Counted from the first letter of the stretch, positions 1 through 7,302 are shown. The stretch is 32,774 nucleotides of DNA from an uncultured Acidobacteriota bacterium (GCA_902826065.1 CADEDM010000034.1:1-32774); one strand, 5' to 3'. Made by a program: numbers and translations. The notes: a model not told the origin generated them from the sequence alone.

Positions 1-451
1 CGCGACCTATCTGCCATTCCCGTTCCAGATCTTCCAGAGCCAGTCGGCGTTCTTCGTCGCCTACGAGTACGCCGGCGCGGTGCGCAACGTCTACCTGAAG
101 GACCCGGGGCCGCCACAGACCGACTCGTGGATGGGCCAGTCGGTGGGCCGATGGGACGGCGACACGTTCGTCGTCGAGACCTCCGGCTTCAACGACGGCA
201 CCTGGTTCGATCGCTCGGGCAACCATCACAGCGAGGTGATGAAGGTCACGGAGCGCTTCGCGATGACCGATCGCGATCACATCCAGTACAGCGCCACCAT
301 CGACGACGCGAAGACGTTCTCGCGGCCGTGGACGATGTCGATGCCGCTCTACCGGCACGTCAACGCGAACGCCCAGCTCGGGCAGTTCAAGTGCGTGCCG
401 TTCGTCGAAGAGCTGATGTACGGCCACCTCCGCAAGACGCCGTTGCCCTGA
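1..451 (+). CDS. Conserved exported protein, 5'-truncated, paralogue of the next gene
   Basis: The reading frame is open from base 2 to the TGA at 449-451, so this is the C-terminal part of a gene that begins before the window; the internal GTG at 80 is not a credible start. The protein shares blocks with the next gene: a GRWDGDTFVVETSGF segment matches GWWEGDTLVIETTNF, MKVTERF matches LKVTERL, and TIDDAKTFSRPW matches TIDDPQTFTKPW. The two are therefore tandem paralogues. Such proteins commonly sit beside DUF6152 genes in Acidobacteriota (recollection), but no biochemical role is known to me. The next gene starts 17 nt after the stop, so co-transcription is likely. Confidence 0.8.
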   Translation, partial: ATYLPFPFQIFQSQSAFFVAYEYAGAVRNVYLKDPGPPQTDSWMGQSVGRWDGDTFVVETSGFNDGTWFDRSGNHHSEVMKVTERFAMTDRDHIQYSATIDDAKTFSRPWTMSMPLYRHVNANAQLGQFKCVPFVEELMYGHLRKTPLP

Positions 452-468
452 GCCAGAGGACGTCCACC

Positions 469-1539
469 ATGCGCCGCATTCCGCGTTCGCTCGTTCCGGC
501 CGTCGCGCTCGTCGTCACCGGGGCCCTGCTCGTGCCCCTCTCCGCGCAGGCCCCGGCTGGCATCGCCAGGCCGTACGCCACGCCGCGCACGCCCGACGGC
601 AAGCCCGACCTGCAGGGCAACTGGTCGAACGCCACGGTCACGCCCCTCGAGCGGCCCACCGGGCAGGACGCCGCGCTGTTGAAGGACGTCGTGGCGCGCA
701 TCGAGAAGGGCGTGCAGGATCGCATCGAACGCCTGGCGCAGCCGAGCGATCCGAACCGGACCGCGCCGCCGCAGGGCGGTGATGGATCCACCGGCGCGGC
801 CGGCAACGTCGGCGGCTACAACAACTTCTGGATCGACGCCGGCGAGCGCGTGGCGGTGGTGAACGGCGAGTACCGGACCTCGCTGATCGTCGACCCGCCC
901 GATGGCAAGGTGCCGGCGCTCACCGAGGCTGGACGCGCGCGTCAGGCCGAGCGCATCGCGCGCTTCCGCGCCTTCGGCGAGTACGACAACCCCGAGAACC
1001 GTCCGCTGGCCGAGCGCTGCATCGCCTCGTTCGGCAGCAACGCCGGGCCGCCGATGCTGCCCAACTACTTCTACAACAACAACTACACGATCGTGCAGAC
1101 GCCCGATCACGTGATGATCATGACGGAGATGGTGCACGACACGCGCGTCATCCGCCTCGGCAAGCAGCACCAGCATCCGCCGGCGAGCGTGCGCGCGTGG
1201 TGGGGCGACTCGATCGGCTGGTGGGAGGGTGACACCCTGGTCATCGAGACCACCAACTTCCATCCACAGCAGTTGTTCCGCGGCGCTTCCGACACGCTGA
1301 AGGTGACGGAGCGGCTGTCGCGCGTGGACGGCGATACGCTGCTCTACAAGTTCACCATCGACGACCCGCAGACCTTCACGAAGCCGTGGAGCGGCGAGGT
1401 GCCGTTCGAGAAGCTCGACGAGATGATCTACGAGTACGCCTGTCACGAGGCCAACTACGCGCTCTCGAACGTGCTCAGTGGCGCGCGCTCGCAGGAGAAG
1501 GCCGATGCGGCGAAGAAGACGCCGCCGCCGCAGCGTTGA
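469..1539 (+). CDS. Conserved exported protein of unknown function (356 aa)
   Basis: The ATG at 469 is preceded by a purine-rich AGAGGA ribosome site and is followed by a signal peptide: basic MRRIPR, then a hydrophobic core up to about residue 26. Cleavage is probably LSA|Q. The mature protein starts with a region containing TPDGKPDLQGNWSN, a motif usual at the N-terminus of this family. The C-terminal half carries the GWWEGDTLVIETTNF, LKVTERL and TIDDPQTFTKPW blocks shared with the upstream gene. The C-terminus is polar and Pro/Lys-rich. It is probably periplasmic. Function is unknown. The frame extends upstream of 469, but that part overlaps the previous gene and lacks a signal peptide, so the ATG at 469 is preferred. 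Confidence 0.85.
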   Translation: MRRIPRSLVPAVALVVTGALLVPLSAQAPAGIARPYATPRTPDGKPDLQGNWSNATVTPLERPTGQDAALLKDVVARIEKGVQDRIERLAQPSDPNRTAPPQGGDGSTGAAGNVGGYNNFWIDAGERVAVVNGEYRTSLIVDPPDGKVPALTEAGRARQAERIARFRAFGEYDNPENRPLAERCIASFGSNAGPPMLPNYFYNNNYTIVQTPDHVMIMTEMVHDTRVIRLGKQHQHPPASVRAWWGDSIGWWEGDTLVIETTNFHPQQLFRGASDTLKVTERLSRVDGDTLLYKFTIDDPQTFTKPWSGEVPFEKLDEMIYEYACHEANYALSNVLSGARSQEKADAAKKTPPPQR

Positions 1540-1556
1540 TCCGGGAGATTCCAGTC

Positions 1557-2012
1557 ATGCGCACCACGTTCCTCGTTCTCGCTTCGGCTCTCGTGATCAC
1601 GGCCGGCGCCCGTCTGGCCGGTCATCACGCCTTCGGCGCGGAGTTCGACCCCAATGCGCCGATCAAGCTGCAGGGCAAGGTGGTGAAGCTCGAGTGGGTG
1701 AATCCGCACGCCTGGATTCACATCGAGGTGGTGAAGGACGGCAAGCCCGAGGTCTGGATGGTGGAGGGCGGCACGCCGAACACGCTGCTGCGCCGCGGCC
1801 TCACGCGCGACTCACTCACCGTGGGCACCGAGCTCATCGTCGACGGCTACCAGACCAAGGACCACTCGCTGAAGCGCGCCAACGGCCGCGACGTCACCTT
1901 CACCGACGGCCGCAAGATGTTCATGGGCTCGTCGGGCACCGGTGCCCCGCGCGACGGCCGCGACCCGACGGAAGCGCCGACAACGAAGAAGCCCGGGCCG
2001 GGCCGGCGGTAA
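1557..2012 (+). CDS. DUF6152 family exported protein (151 aa)
   Basis: A GGGAG ribosome site lies before the ATG at 1557, 17 nt after the previous stop, so this is the third member of one operon. A signal peptide (about residues 1-21) is followed by GHHAFGAEFDP and then LQGKVVKLEWVNPHAWIHIEV, which is the diagnostic start of DUF6152 proteins, whose fold I infer to be a small OB-like beta barrel. The tail is Gly/Pro/Lys-rich and probably disordered. Family function is unknown; these genes recur beside the tandem paralogues upstream, which suggests a shared periplasmic role. A hairpin at 2051-2069 probably ends the operon. Confidence 0.85.
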   Translation: MRTTFLVLASALVITAGARLAGHHAFGAEFDPNAPIKLQGKVVKLEWVNPHAWIHIEVVKDGKPEVWMVEGGTPNTLLRRGLTRDSLTVGTELIVDGYQTKDHSLKRANGRDVTFTDGRKMFMGSSGTGAPRDGRDPTEAPTTKKPGPGRR

Positions 2013-2050
2013 CACGCGGCGCCAGGGCCTGAATCGCTGAGGACGTCCGG

Positions 2051-2069
2051 GGAGACGGCCGACGTCTCC
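2051..2069 (+). terminator. Hairpin after the DUF6152 gene
   Basis: GGAGACG (2051-2057) pairs perfectly with CGTCTCC (2063-2069) across a 5-nt loop, 38 nt after the stop at 2012. No T-run follows, so intrinsic termination is plausible but not proven. Confidence 0.4.
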
Positions 2070-2104
2070 TGGCGTCGAGCCCGGCTGAAGCGTGCATGGC
2101 GGAC

Positions 2105-2117
2105 TTCCCGCCGGGAA
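2105..2117. repeat. 13-bp inverted repeat upstream of the 2133 gene
   Basis: TTCCC-GCC-GGGAA forms a perfect short dyad 15 nt before the ATG at 2133. It sits where a promoter would be (a weak TAGTCC -10-like hexamer is at 2123-2128), so it could be an operator. There is no independent support. Confidence 0.3.
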
Positions 2118-2132
2118 TGCGCTAGTCCCGGC

Positions 2133-3122
2133 ATGGAGACGTTCACGCTTCCGTCCACCGCCCGACTGGCGACGACTGCCTTCATCGTCGGCATCCTGTC
2201 CGCGGCCCCGGCCAGTGCGCAGGTTGGCACGGCGTTCACGCCACTGGCGATCGCGACCGCTCCGAGTTACGCCAGCATCCGGATCTACACCGGACAGAAC
2301 ACGATCGACCAGATGAACGCGGCGGGCGGCGTCACGTTGTTCGCCGCGACGGCGCCGAACGGCACCGTGCTGGCGCGGGTTCCGTACTTTCCGCCATTTC
2401 TCCCCAACCCCAACGAGTTGGACCCGACGTACGGGTGGGACTACCCGGGCGTGCCGCCGGGCACCTACTACGTGGCCGTGATTCTGGGCATCGTCGCCGC
2501 GCCGAACATCGCACCGGGCGACTGGACGCAACTGGTCGTGCCTGGCGGATGCGCCGGCCCGCCGGGCACCGGGCTCGTCAGCCGCGAGGTGTTCGGCAAC
2601 ACCGGGAACAACGTCCGCTTGAGACTGGCGTCCTGGGGCGGCTGTGCCTCGACCTATCTGGTGGACCTCGGGACCAGCCCCGGCGCCGCCAACCTGGGAT
2701 CGTTCCCGGTGTCGAGCGGCGTCCTCGGCGGCGCCGCCGTGCCTGCCGGCACCTACTACGTGCGGGTTCGCGGACAGAACGCGGCCGGTATCGGCGCTTA
2801 TTCCGCGGTGCTGCCGGTGACCGTGCCGGCGTGTTCGACGATTGACGAGGACGACTACGCGCTGACATCGACGGTGGTTGGCAGTCAGGTGACCCTGAAT
2901 TGGACGCCGAAGCCACCGCCACCAGGCGGACCGGTCACGTTCTACGAGCTTGCCCTCTTCGCCCCGTCCGTCCCGCTCGAGGCGTGGCCGCACATCCTGT
3001 TGCCGACGCCAGCCACGAGCATCTCGGCCAGCGTGCCACCCGGGGCGTACACGGTGGCGCTGCTGGCCGGCAACAGCTGCGGCTCGTGGCTGGCCGGCGT
3101 GGTCGCCTTCACGGTTCCGTAG
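2133..3122 (+). CDS. Secreted protein with three FN3-like repeats (329 aa)
   Basis: The ATG at 2133 gives a signal peptide ending ASA|Q near residue 29. The mature chain is rich in Gly, Pro, Ala, Thr and Tyr. It contains three imperfect units marked by VPPGTYYVAV (about residue 107), VPAGTYYVRV (203) and VPPGAYTVAL (301), a period of about 96 residues. The second is followed by RGQNAAGIGAYSA and the third by AGNSCGSW, the strand-turn-strand pattern typical of fibronectin type III or related beta-sandwich modules. No catalytic motif is visible, so a surface or extracellular role is likely. I do not recognise the specific family. The gene stands alone and converges on the DUF6644 gene; a 10-bp palindrome (3125-3134) follows the stop. 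Confidence 0.75.
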   Translation: METFTLPSTARLATTAFIVGILSAAPASAQVGTAFTPLAIATAPSYASIRIYTGQNTIDQMNAAGGVTLFAATAPNGTVLARVPYFPPFLPNPNELDPTYGWDYPGVPPGTYYVAVILGIVAAPNIAPGDWTQLVVPGGCAGPPGTGLVSREVFGNTGNNVRLRLASWGGCASTYLVDLGTSPGAANLGSFPVSSGVLGGAAVPAGTYYVRVRGQNAAGIGAYSAVLPVTVPACSTIDEDDYALTSTVVGSQVTLNWTPKPPPPGGPVTFYELALFAPSVPLEAWPHILLPTPATSISASVPPGAYTVALLAGNSCGSWLAGVVAFTVP

Positions 3123-3170
3123 CGCGTGCGCACGGCGCCCAGGACGGCGGTCGGGGAGCCGGTGCGAACG

Positions 3171-3641
3171 CTATGAGAAGCCGATCCAGCGGCCGGCGGC
3201 GGCCACGATGACCCACAGCGCGATCGAGGTCGCGCCGGTCATCGCGGCGATGCCGCGTGGCGTGGTCTCGGACTCGGCGACGCGTTGACGCACGAAGAAC
3301 GTGAAGCCGAGGGCGATCGGCAGCGTCAGCATCTTCACCCAGAACGACGGGCTGTAATAGCACTTCACCGCTTCCGAGAGGAACAGCGGCACGCCCGTGA
3401 GGAACATCACCACGACGGCGGCGATGAGCCACGGCCGCGTGTGCGTGGCCAGTGCCTGCACCGGCGTGCCGACGAGTCCGCGATTCAGCAGGCGCAGGTC
3501 CACGAGCAGCACGGCGCCGCCCAGCAGCGACAGCCCGAGCAGGTGCACGGCCTCGATCACCGGAAACAGCCACACCGACTCGCGCACCATCAGCCCGAGG
3601 CCGGTCGACTCCAGCGACTCGAAGAGCGGCAGCAGCTCCAT
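3171..3641 (-). CDS. DUF6644-like integral membrane protein (156 aa)
   Basis: The ATG at 3641 lies two bases after the TAG of the upstream gene (TAG-TC-ATG), so the pair is translationally coupled. The protein has about four membrane segments: near residues 20-46 (with an EAVHLLG motif inside the first helix), 66-90, 95-115 and 130-150. The first helix and the following VDLRLL motif match the upstream paralogue (ESAHVL, LDLRLL), so this is a tandem duplication that has diverged. The conserved histidine in the first helix could bind heme, but that is inference. The genes share a promoter region with a cytochrome c'-like gene, which points to respiratory or redox membrane work. Confidence 0.75.
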   Translation of the reverse strand: MELLPLFESLESTGLGLMVRESVWLFPVIEAVHLLGLSLLGGAVLLVDLRLLNRGLVGTPVQALATHTRPWLIAAVVVMFLTGVPLFLSEAVKCYYSPSFWVKMLTLPIALGFTFFVRQRVAESETTPRGIAAMTGATSIALWVIVAAAGRWIGFS

Positions 3642-3643
3642 GA

Positions 3644-4210
3644 CTACTGCGGCTCGGCGCCCGGCACGATGCAGCCGGCGGCCCAGTTCACGAACGCCGA
3701 CTGCGGCTGGATGTCGCAGTCGAACCAGTTGTAGGCCATCATGCGCCCGGCCACGATCACGGCCGTCCACGCCACCAGCGAGACGATCGCGGCCACCTTC
3801 GCGGCGCGCGGCGGCGTCGGCGCGGTGTCCCACGCCGCCACGCCGTGATGCGTGCGGCCGTGGAACCACCAGATGTTCAGGCCGGCCACGATCAGCAGCA
3901 GCACTTTGATGCGGAAGAACAGGTTGAAGTAGTAGCGGACCGGATTGGCGAACACGAGCGCCACGCCGGTGATCGTCATGATGGCGAACGCCACGCGCGT
4001 CCACGGCAACAGGCGTTCCGTGAACTCGGTGGCCGGCACGCCGCGGAAGCCGATGCCCAGCAGCCGCAGGTCGAGCATGGCCGCCGTGCCGGCGAAGAGC
4101 ATCAGGGTCAGCACGTGGGCCGACTCGAGGAAGGGCCACAGGAGCAGGGACTCGCGCAGGGCGATGCTCGACGGCAGATCGCCCATCCATCGGGCCCACG
4201 ACAGCAGCAC
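3644..4210 (-). CDS. DUF6644 family integral membrane protein (188 aa)
   Basis: The sequence fits the family closely: an amphipathic start, ALRESLLLWPFLESAHVL, MLDLRLLG, a LLPWTR turn, an IKVLLLIVAGLNIWWFH helix, and a final GRMMAYNWFDCD block. About five membrane helices are visible. I chose the GTG at 4210 because the family normally has about 20 residues before the ALRESL motif and because a TATACT -10 hexamer ends 6 nt before it, which would make the mRNA leaderless. The ATG at 4186 is the alternative. It is followed after two bases by its paralogue at 3641. Function is unknown. Confidence 0.75.
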   Translation of the reverse strand: MLLSWARWMGDLPSSIALRESLLLWPFLESAHVLTLMLFAGTAAMLDLRLLGIGFRGVPATEFTERLLPWTRVAFAIMTITGVALVFANPVRYYFNLFFRIKVLLLIVAGLNIWWFHGRTHHGVAAWDTAPTPPRAAKVAAIVSLVAWTAVIVAGRMMAYNWFDCDIQPQSAFVNWAAGCIVPGAEPQ

Positions 4211-4216
4211 GCCGAG

Positions 4217-4226
4217 AGTATATGCT
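4217..4226. promoter_or_regulatory. Overlapping divergent -10 elements in a 22-bp intergenic region
   Basis: On the minus strand TATACT occupies 4222-4217, six bases before the GTG at 4210. On the plus strand TATGCT occupies 4221-4226, six bases before the ATG at 4233. The two hexamers overlap by two bases and together explain almost the whole gap between the divergent genes. Initiation at the usual distance would fall on the first base of each start codon. A weak -35 for the plus direction (ACGACA, 4198-4203, spacing 17) lies inside the minus gene. Neither start has a Shine-Dalgarno sequence. Confidence 0.6.
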
Positions 4227-4232
4227 CGCGCG

Positions 4233-4730
4233 ATGCGAATCGCCGTCGTCGCCGCGCTCGTGGCTGCCGGTCTCGCCGCCACCGCACGCGCGCAGACCGC
4301 ACCGCCGCCGGCCCCTGCGCGGCCAGCCGCGCCGGCCGCTTCTCCCGCACCGGCGTTGCGCACCGTGGCCACGATGAGCGAACTGATGGTGCACATGATC
4401 CGGCCGACGTCGGACGCCGTGTTCTACATCACGAGCCGCACGCCGCAGACGCCCGAGGCGTGGGAGATCCTCGAGACGCAGACGCTCACGCTCTCCGAGG
4501 CTGGCACGCTGCTGATGCTGCCCACCCACGTCCGCGGCCGCGCGCAGTGGCTGACCGACGCGCGGCTGATGCGCGACGCCGGCCGCAAGGCCTTCGAGGC
4601 GGCGACGAAGAAGGACGTGGCGGCGCTCGAGGCGCTCAACGACGAGCTCTACCAGTCGTGCACGCAGTGCCACGAGCACTTCCGTCCGGGCTACGGCAAG
4701 CGTCCGCCGGTGGACGGCGCCCGGCACTGA
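4233..4730 (+). CDS. Cytochrome c'-like monoheme protein (165 aa)
   Basis: The ATG at 4233 opens a signal peptide cleaved at ARA|Q (about residue 20), followed by a Pro/Ala linker. The body is helical and ends with CTQCHEHFRPGY, a single CxxCH heme-binding motif near the C-terminus. That position and the surrounding Phe-Arg pattern match four-helix-bundle cytochromes of the c'/Cytochrom_C_2 type. The periplasmic protein probably carries one covalent heme; which small molecule or redox partner it meets cannot be told. It resembles the convergent gene at 4762-5232 (ITES/TLSEAGxLLML and CTxCH blocks), so they are paralogues. Alternative: an uncharacterised CxxCH family with the same fold. Confidence 0.8.
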   Translation: MRIAVVAALVAAGLAATARAQTAPPPAPARPAAPAASPAPALRTVATMSELMVHMIRPTSDAVFYITSRTPQTPEAWEILETQTLTLSEAGTLLMLPTHVRGRAQWLTDARLMRDAGRKAFEAATKKDVAALEALNDELYQSCTQCHEHFRPGYGKRPPVDGARH

Positions 4731-4735
4731 CGGCG

Positions 4736-4754
4736 CCGCCGCAGCCGTCGGCGG
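4736..4754. terminator. Hairpin between convergent cytochrome genes
   Basis: CCGCCG (4736-4741) pairs with CGGCGG (4749-4754) across a 7-nt loop in the 31-bp gap between two convergent genes. It could serve both directions. No T-run is present on either side. Confidence 0.35.
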
Positions 4755-4761
4755 GCGGCCG

Positions 4762-5232
4762 CTACTGCGCCGGCTGCACGTTCGGCCGCGTGATCTCCGG
4801 CGAGTACTTGGCGTGGCAGGCCGTGCAGACCTCGTAGACCTCGGCGCCGACGTCGAAGACGGCCTGCGGGTCGTGCGACGCCGCCGCCTTCACCGCTTTC
4901 TCGCCGACGTCGACGAGCTGTCGCGACAGCTGCATCCACTCGCCGCCGTCCTTCGGCCGCGGCCCCAACATCAGCAGGTTGCCCGACTCGGTGATCACGT
5001 AGGCGTGATTCACCAGCGCGTCCCACTCCTCGTTGGTCTCGGGCCTGATGTCCCAGGTGCCGCTGGCGTCGATGATCGTGCCAACGCCGTCCCAGTACTC
5101 GTCGGCGGCCGGCTCGACGACCGACTTCATCAACTGCTTCACGTCGGCGACGTGGCGGAATGGCGGCGGGGCCGGACCGCCGCAGGCCGCGGTGCCGAGG
5201 GCGAGAGCGAACGCGAGGACGACGCGGGACAC
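4762..5232 (-). CDS. Cytochrome c'-like lipoprotein (156 aa)
   Basis: Read from the GTG at 5232, the protein begins MSRVVLAFALALGTAAC, a compact lipoprotein signal with the lipid-modified Cys at residue 17, followed by a Pro-rich tether. The helical body ends with CTACHAKYSPEI, a single CxxCH heme motif close to the C-terminus, as in cytochrome c'. The segment YVITESGNLLMLGPRPKDGGEW parallels LTLSEAGTLLMLPTHVRGRAQW of the convergent gene. ATG codons at 5241 and 5244 are possible starts, but they lie inside a perfect TATGAT -10 box ending 7 nt before the GTG, so a leaderless GTG start is preferred. It is probably anchored in the outer or inner membrane facing the periplasm. Confidence 0.75.
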   Translation of the reverse strand: MSRVVLAFALALGTAACGGPAPPPFRHVADVKQLMKSVVEPAADEYWDGVGTIIDASGTWDIRPETNEEWDALVNHAYVITESGNLLMLGPRPKDGGEWMQLSRQLVDVGEKAVKAAASHDPQAVFDVGAEVYEVCTACHAKYSPEITRPNVQPAQ

Positions 5233-5239
5233 GCCGGGC

Positions 5240-5245
5240 ATCATA
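5240..5245 (-). promoter_or_regulatory. -10 element TATGAT, leaderless configuration
   Basis: TATGAT on the minus strand matches the sigma-70 -10 consensus at five of six bases and ends 7 nt before the GTG at 5232, so the predicted start site falls at or next to the start codon. No clear -35 is visible. In the other direction TAGCAT at 5264-5269 could serve the ankyrin gene. Confidence 0.5.
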
Positions 5246-5290
5246 CTGCCGACAGTGCGGGTGTAGCATGAGCGCCGACGAGGTGCGCTC

Positions 5291-5695
5291 GTGATGCTCG
5301 CCGTGCTCCTGACCGTGGTGGCCCTGCAGTCCGGGCCCGACGCCGATGGCCTGACGCCGCTGATGCGCGCCGCGGCGCGCGGCGACGTCGCGCAGGTGAC
5401 GAGCCTGCTGGCCGCCGGCGCCGACGTCAACCAGGCTCACGCCGAGGTACGCCTCACGCCGTTGATGTTCGCCGCCTACTTCGGCAGGGACGCCGCCGTG
5501 GCCTTGCTGCTCGAGAAGGGCGCGACCGCGAATCTGAAGGACGCCGCCGGGGCCAGCGCCGCCGACTGGGCCTCGCAGAATGGCCACCAGACCGTGGCCG
5601 ATCGGCTGGGCAAGGCGGGCGCGCAGCTGAACCCGTTCCTGAACGTGGGCATCCTGCCGTTCGGGCTGATGGAGAAGGCCGGCAAGGTCCCCTGA
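5291..5695 (+). CDS. Small exported ankyrin-repeat protein (about 134 aa)
   Basis: GTG ATG at 5291/5294 both fit; a GAGG at 5279-5282 is spaced well for the GTG. A short hydrophobic leader (LAVLLTVVAL) suggests export. Two to three ankyrin repeats follow: DGLTPLMRAAARGDVAQVTSLLAAGADVN, a TPLMFAAYFGRDAAVALLLEKGA unit and ASAADWASQNGHQTVADRL, each with the TPLM/A-A-G and LL..GA signatures. The last 20 residues (LNPFLNVGILPFGLMEKAGK) are hydrophobic and not ankyrin-like; they may be a binding peptide or capping element. Ankyrin proteins mediate protein contacts; the partner is unknown. It stands alone, divergent from the cytochrome lipoprotein. Confidence 0.75.
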   Translation: MMLAVLLTVVALQSGPDADGLTPLMRAAARGDVAQVTSLLAAGADVNQAHAEVRLTPLMFAAYFGRDAAVALLLEKGATANLKDAAGASAADWASQNGHQTVADRLGKAGAQLNPFLNVGILPFGLMEKAGKVP

Positions 5696-5708
5696 GGCGT
5701 CACCGGCG

Positions 5709-5728
5709 GGCGCGAAATCCGTCGCGCC
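5709..5728 (+). terminator. Hairpin after the ankyrin gene
   Basis: GGCGCG (5709-5714) pairs with CGCGCC (5723-5728) across an 8-nt loop, 13 nt after the stop at 5695. It lacks a U-tract. Confidence 0.35.
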
Positions 5729-5790
5729 GAGTCCGTCCTCCCTCGTGACGGAACCCGCCGCCGCACACCCGCGGCCCGAGGCGACACATC

Positions 5791-7302
5791 ATGGCCGACC
5801 GCATCGACTACGTCTCGAAGCAGACCGCACGCTGGGACGTCATTCGTGCCGGCACGCCACCGCCGGCTCCCCGCCGCAAGGAACTGCTGTGGGGCGACCA
5901 GGTCGTCGTCACCGGCCCCGGTCGCGCGGCCGGCGAGGTCACCGTGCGGGCGCGCGGCCAGACCGGCTTCGTGGCAGAGGCCGACCTCGGCGGCGAGCCC
6001 CTGCTCGAGATCTACTTCATCGACGTCGGCCAGGGCGACGGCGTCCTCATCGTCACGCCCGACCGCAAGCACATCCTCATCGACGGCGGCTGGCCGCGCC
6101 GCGGGCAGCCCAGCGGCAAGAACGCGGCCGACTTCGTGGACTGGAAGTTCGCGCAGGACTACCGCCGCGATCGCATCGATCTCGACGCCGTCATCTGCTC
6201 GCACAACGACCAGGACCACTACGGCGGCCTGTGGGACCTCTTCAACCCGGCCGAAGTCGACCAGCTGCAGATCCCGACCAATCGCATCTTCGTCGAGCGC
6301 CTCCTGCACGCCGGCGTGTCGTGGTGGACCCTCGACGGCCGCCGGTCGCTGGGCCGTTTCACCGAGACCGCCGAAGGCAAGCTGCTGACCGACCTGATCT
6401 CCTCGCGCGCCAGCGTGCTGGCCGGCCTGGCGCCGGGCGCCGACCCGCGTCTGCAGGGTGAGTGGGCGTCGTTCCTGCGCACGGCCACGGACATGAAGAC
6501 CGCCGGCGGCGCGGCGACGCCGTTCACGCGCCTGTCACACGCCATCGGCCACGTGCCCGGCTTCGAGCCGGGCGCCGGCGCCGTGACGATGCGGGTGCTG
6601 GGGCCGGTGGAGTTCACGGTCGACGGCGGCCCCGCCGTTCGCCGCTTCGCCGCCGACGCGTCGAAGAACACCAATGGCAACAGCGTGCTGCTGCGCCTCG
6701 ACTACAAGCGATCGCGCACGCTGCTCACCGGCGACCTCAACAAGGCCAGCCAGCGCACCCTGCTCGACGACTACGCCGGCGAACGCCACGAGTTCCAGGC
6801 CGACGTCGCCAAGGCCTGCCATCACGGCAGTGAAGACGTGTCGTACGAGTTCCTGCAGGGCATCGCCCCGGCGGTGACCATCATCTCGTCCGGCGACAAC
6901 GAAGGACACGACCACCCGCGTCCGTCGATCGTCGCGGCGTCGGCGACGGCCGGGTTCCTGCGCATCGAGAACGACGAAGTGGTGTCGCCGCTGGTCTACT
7001 CGACGGAGCTCGCGCGCAGCCTGAAGCTGGGCCGGCCCACGTCATTGCGGGTCGGCTCGGAGGCGCCGCCGCTCGACGTGCCCGAGGCCGACCTCACGCG
7101 CGCCCGCCTGGCCCTGGCCGTGACCAACGCCGGCGATCGCAATCCGTCGACGCGCTTCACGACGCTCGGCAACAGCCGCGTCGTCGCCGGCATCATCTAC
7201 GGGCTGGTGAACGTGCGCACCGACGGCGACCGCATCCTGTGCGCCACGATGAACGAAGCCGATCACACCTGGCAAGTGAAGGCGCTGCGATCACGCTTCT
7301 GA
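5791..7302 (+). CDS. ComEC-type metallo-beta-lactamase-fold protein (503 aa)
   Basis: The ATG at 5791 is preceded by GAGG. There is no signal peptide, so it is cytoplasmic. Residues about 1-68 form a small beta-rich module ending VRARGQTGFVAEADL, resembling SH3-like domains. From about residue 70 come the ComEC/Rec2 hydrolase-like motifs: DVGQGDGVLIVTP with LIDGG, then SHNDQDHYGG (the HxDxDH metal motif), LLTGDL after a strand with LLRLDYK, and KACHHGSEDVS followed by SSGDNEGHDHPRP. The full metal site of the family is present. The last 120 residues are not recognisable. Relatives hydrolyse phosphodiesters; ComEC itself is a membrane protein, but this one has no membrane helices. The substrate is unknown, and it is not obviously part of a competence locus. 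Confidence 0.75.
   Translation: MADRIDYVSKQTARWDVIRAGTPPPAPRRKELLWGDQVVVTGPGRAAGEVTVRARGQTGFVAEADLGGEPLLEIYFIDVGQGDGVLIVTPDRKHILIDGGWPRRGQPSGKNAADFVDWKFAQDYRRDRIDLDAVICSHNDQDHYGGLWDLFNPAEVDQLQIPTNRIFVERLLHAGVSWWTLDGRRSLGRFTETAEGKLLTDLISSRASVLAGLAPGADPRLQGEWASFLRTATDMKTAGGAATPFTRLSHAIGHVPGFEPGAGAVTMRVLGPVEFTVDGGPAVRRFAADASKNTNGNSVLLRLDYKRSRTLLTGDLNKASQRTLLDDYAGERHEFQADVAKACHHGSEDVSYEFLQGIAPAVTIISSGDNEGHDHPRPSIVAASATAGFLRIENDEVVSPLVYSTELARSLKLGRPTSLRVGSEAPPLDVPEADLTRARLALAVTNAGDRNPSTRFTTLGNSRVVAGIIYGLVNVRTDGDRILCATMNEADHTWQVKALRSRF

Noticed and set aside
5241-5244. ATG codons at 5241/5244 as the lipoprotein start
   Set aside because: They lie within the TATGAT -10 hexamer; if that promoter is real they are not in the transcript. 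Kept only as a fallback.
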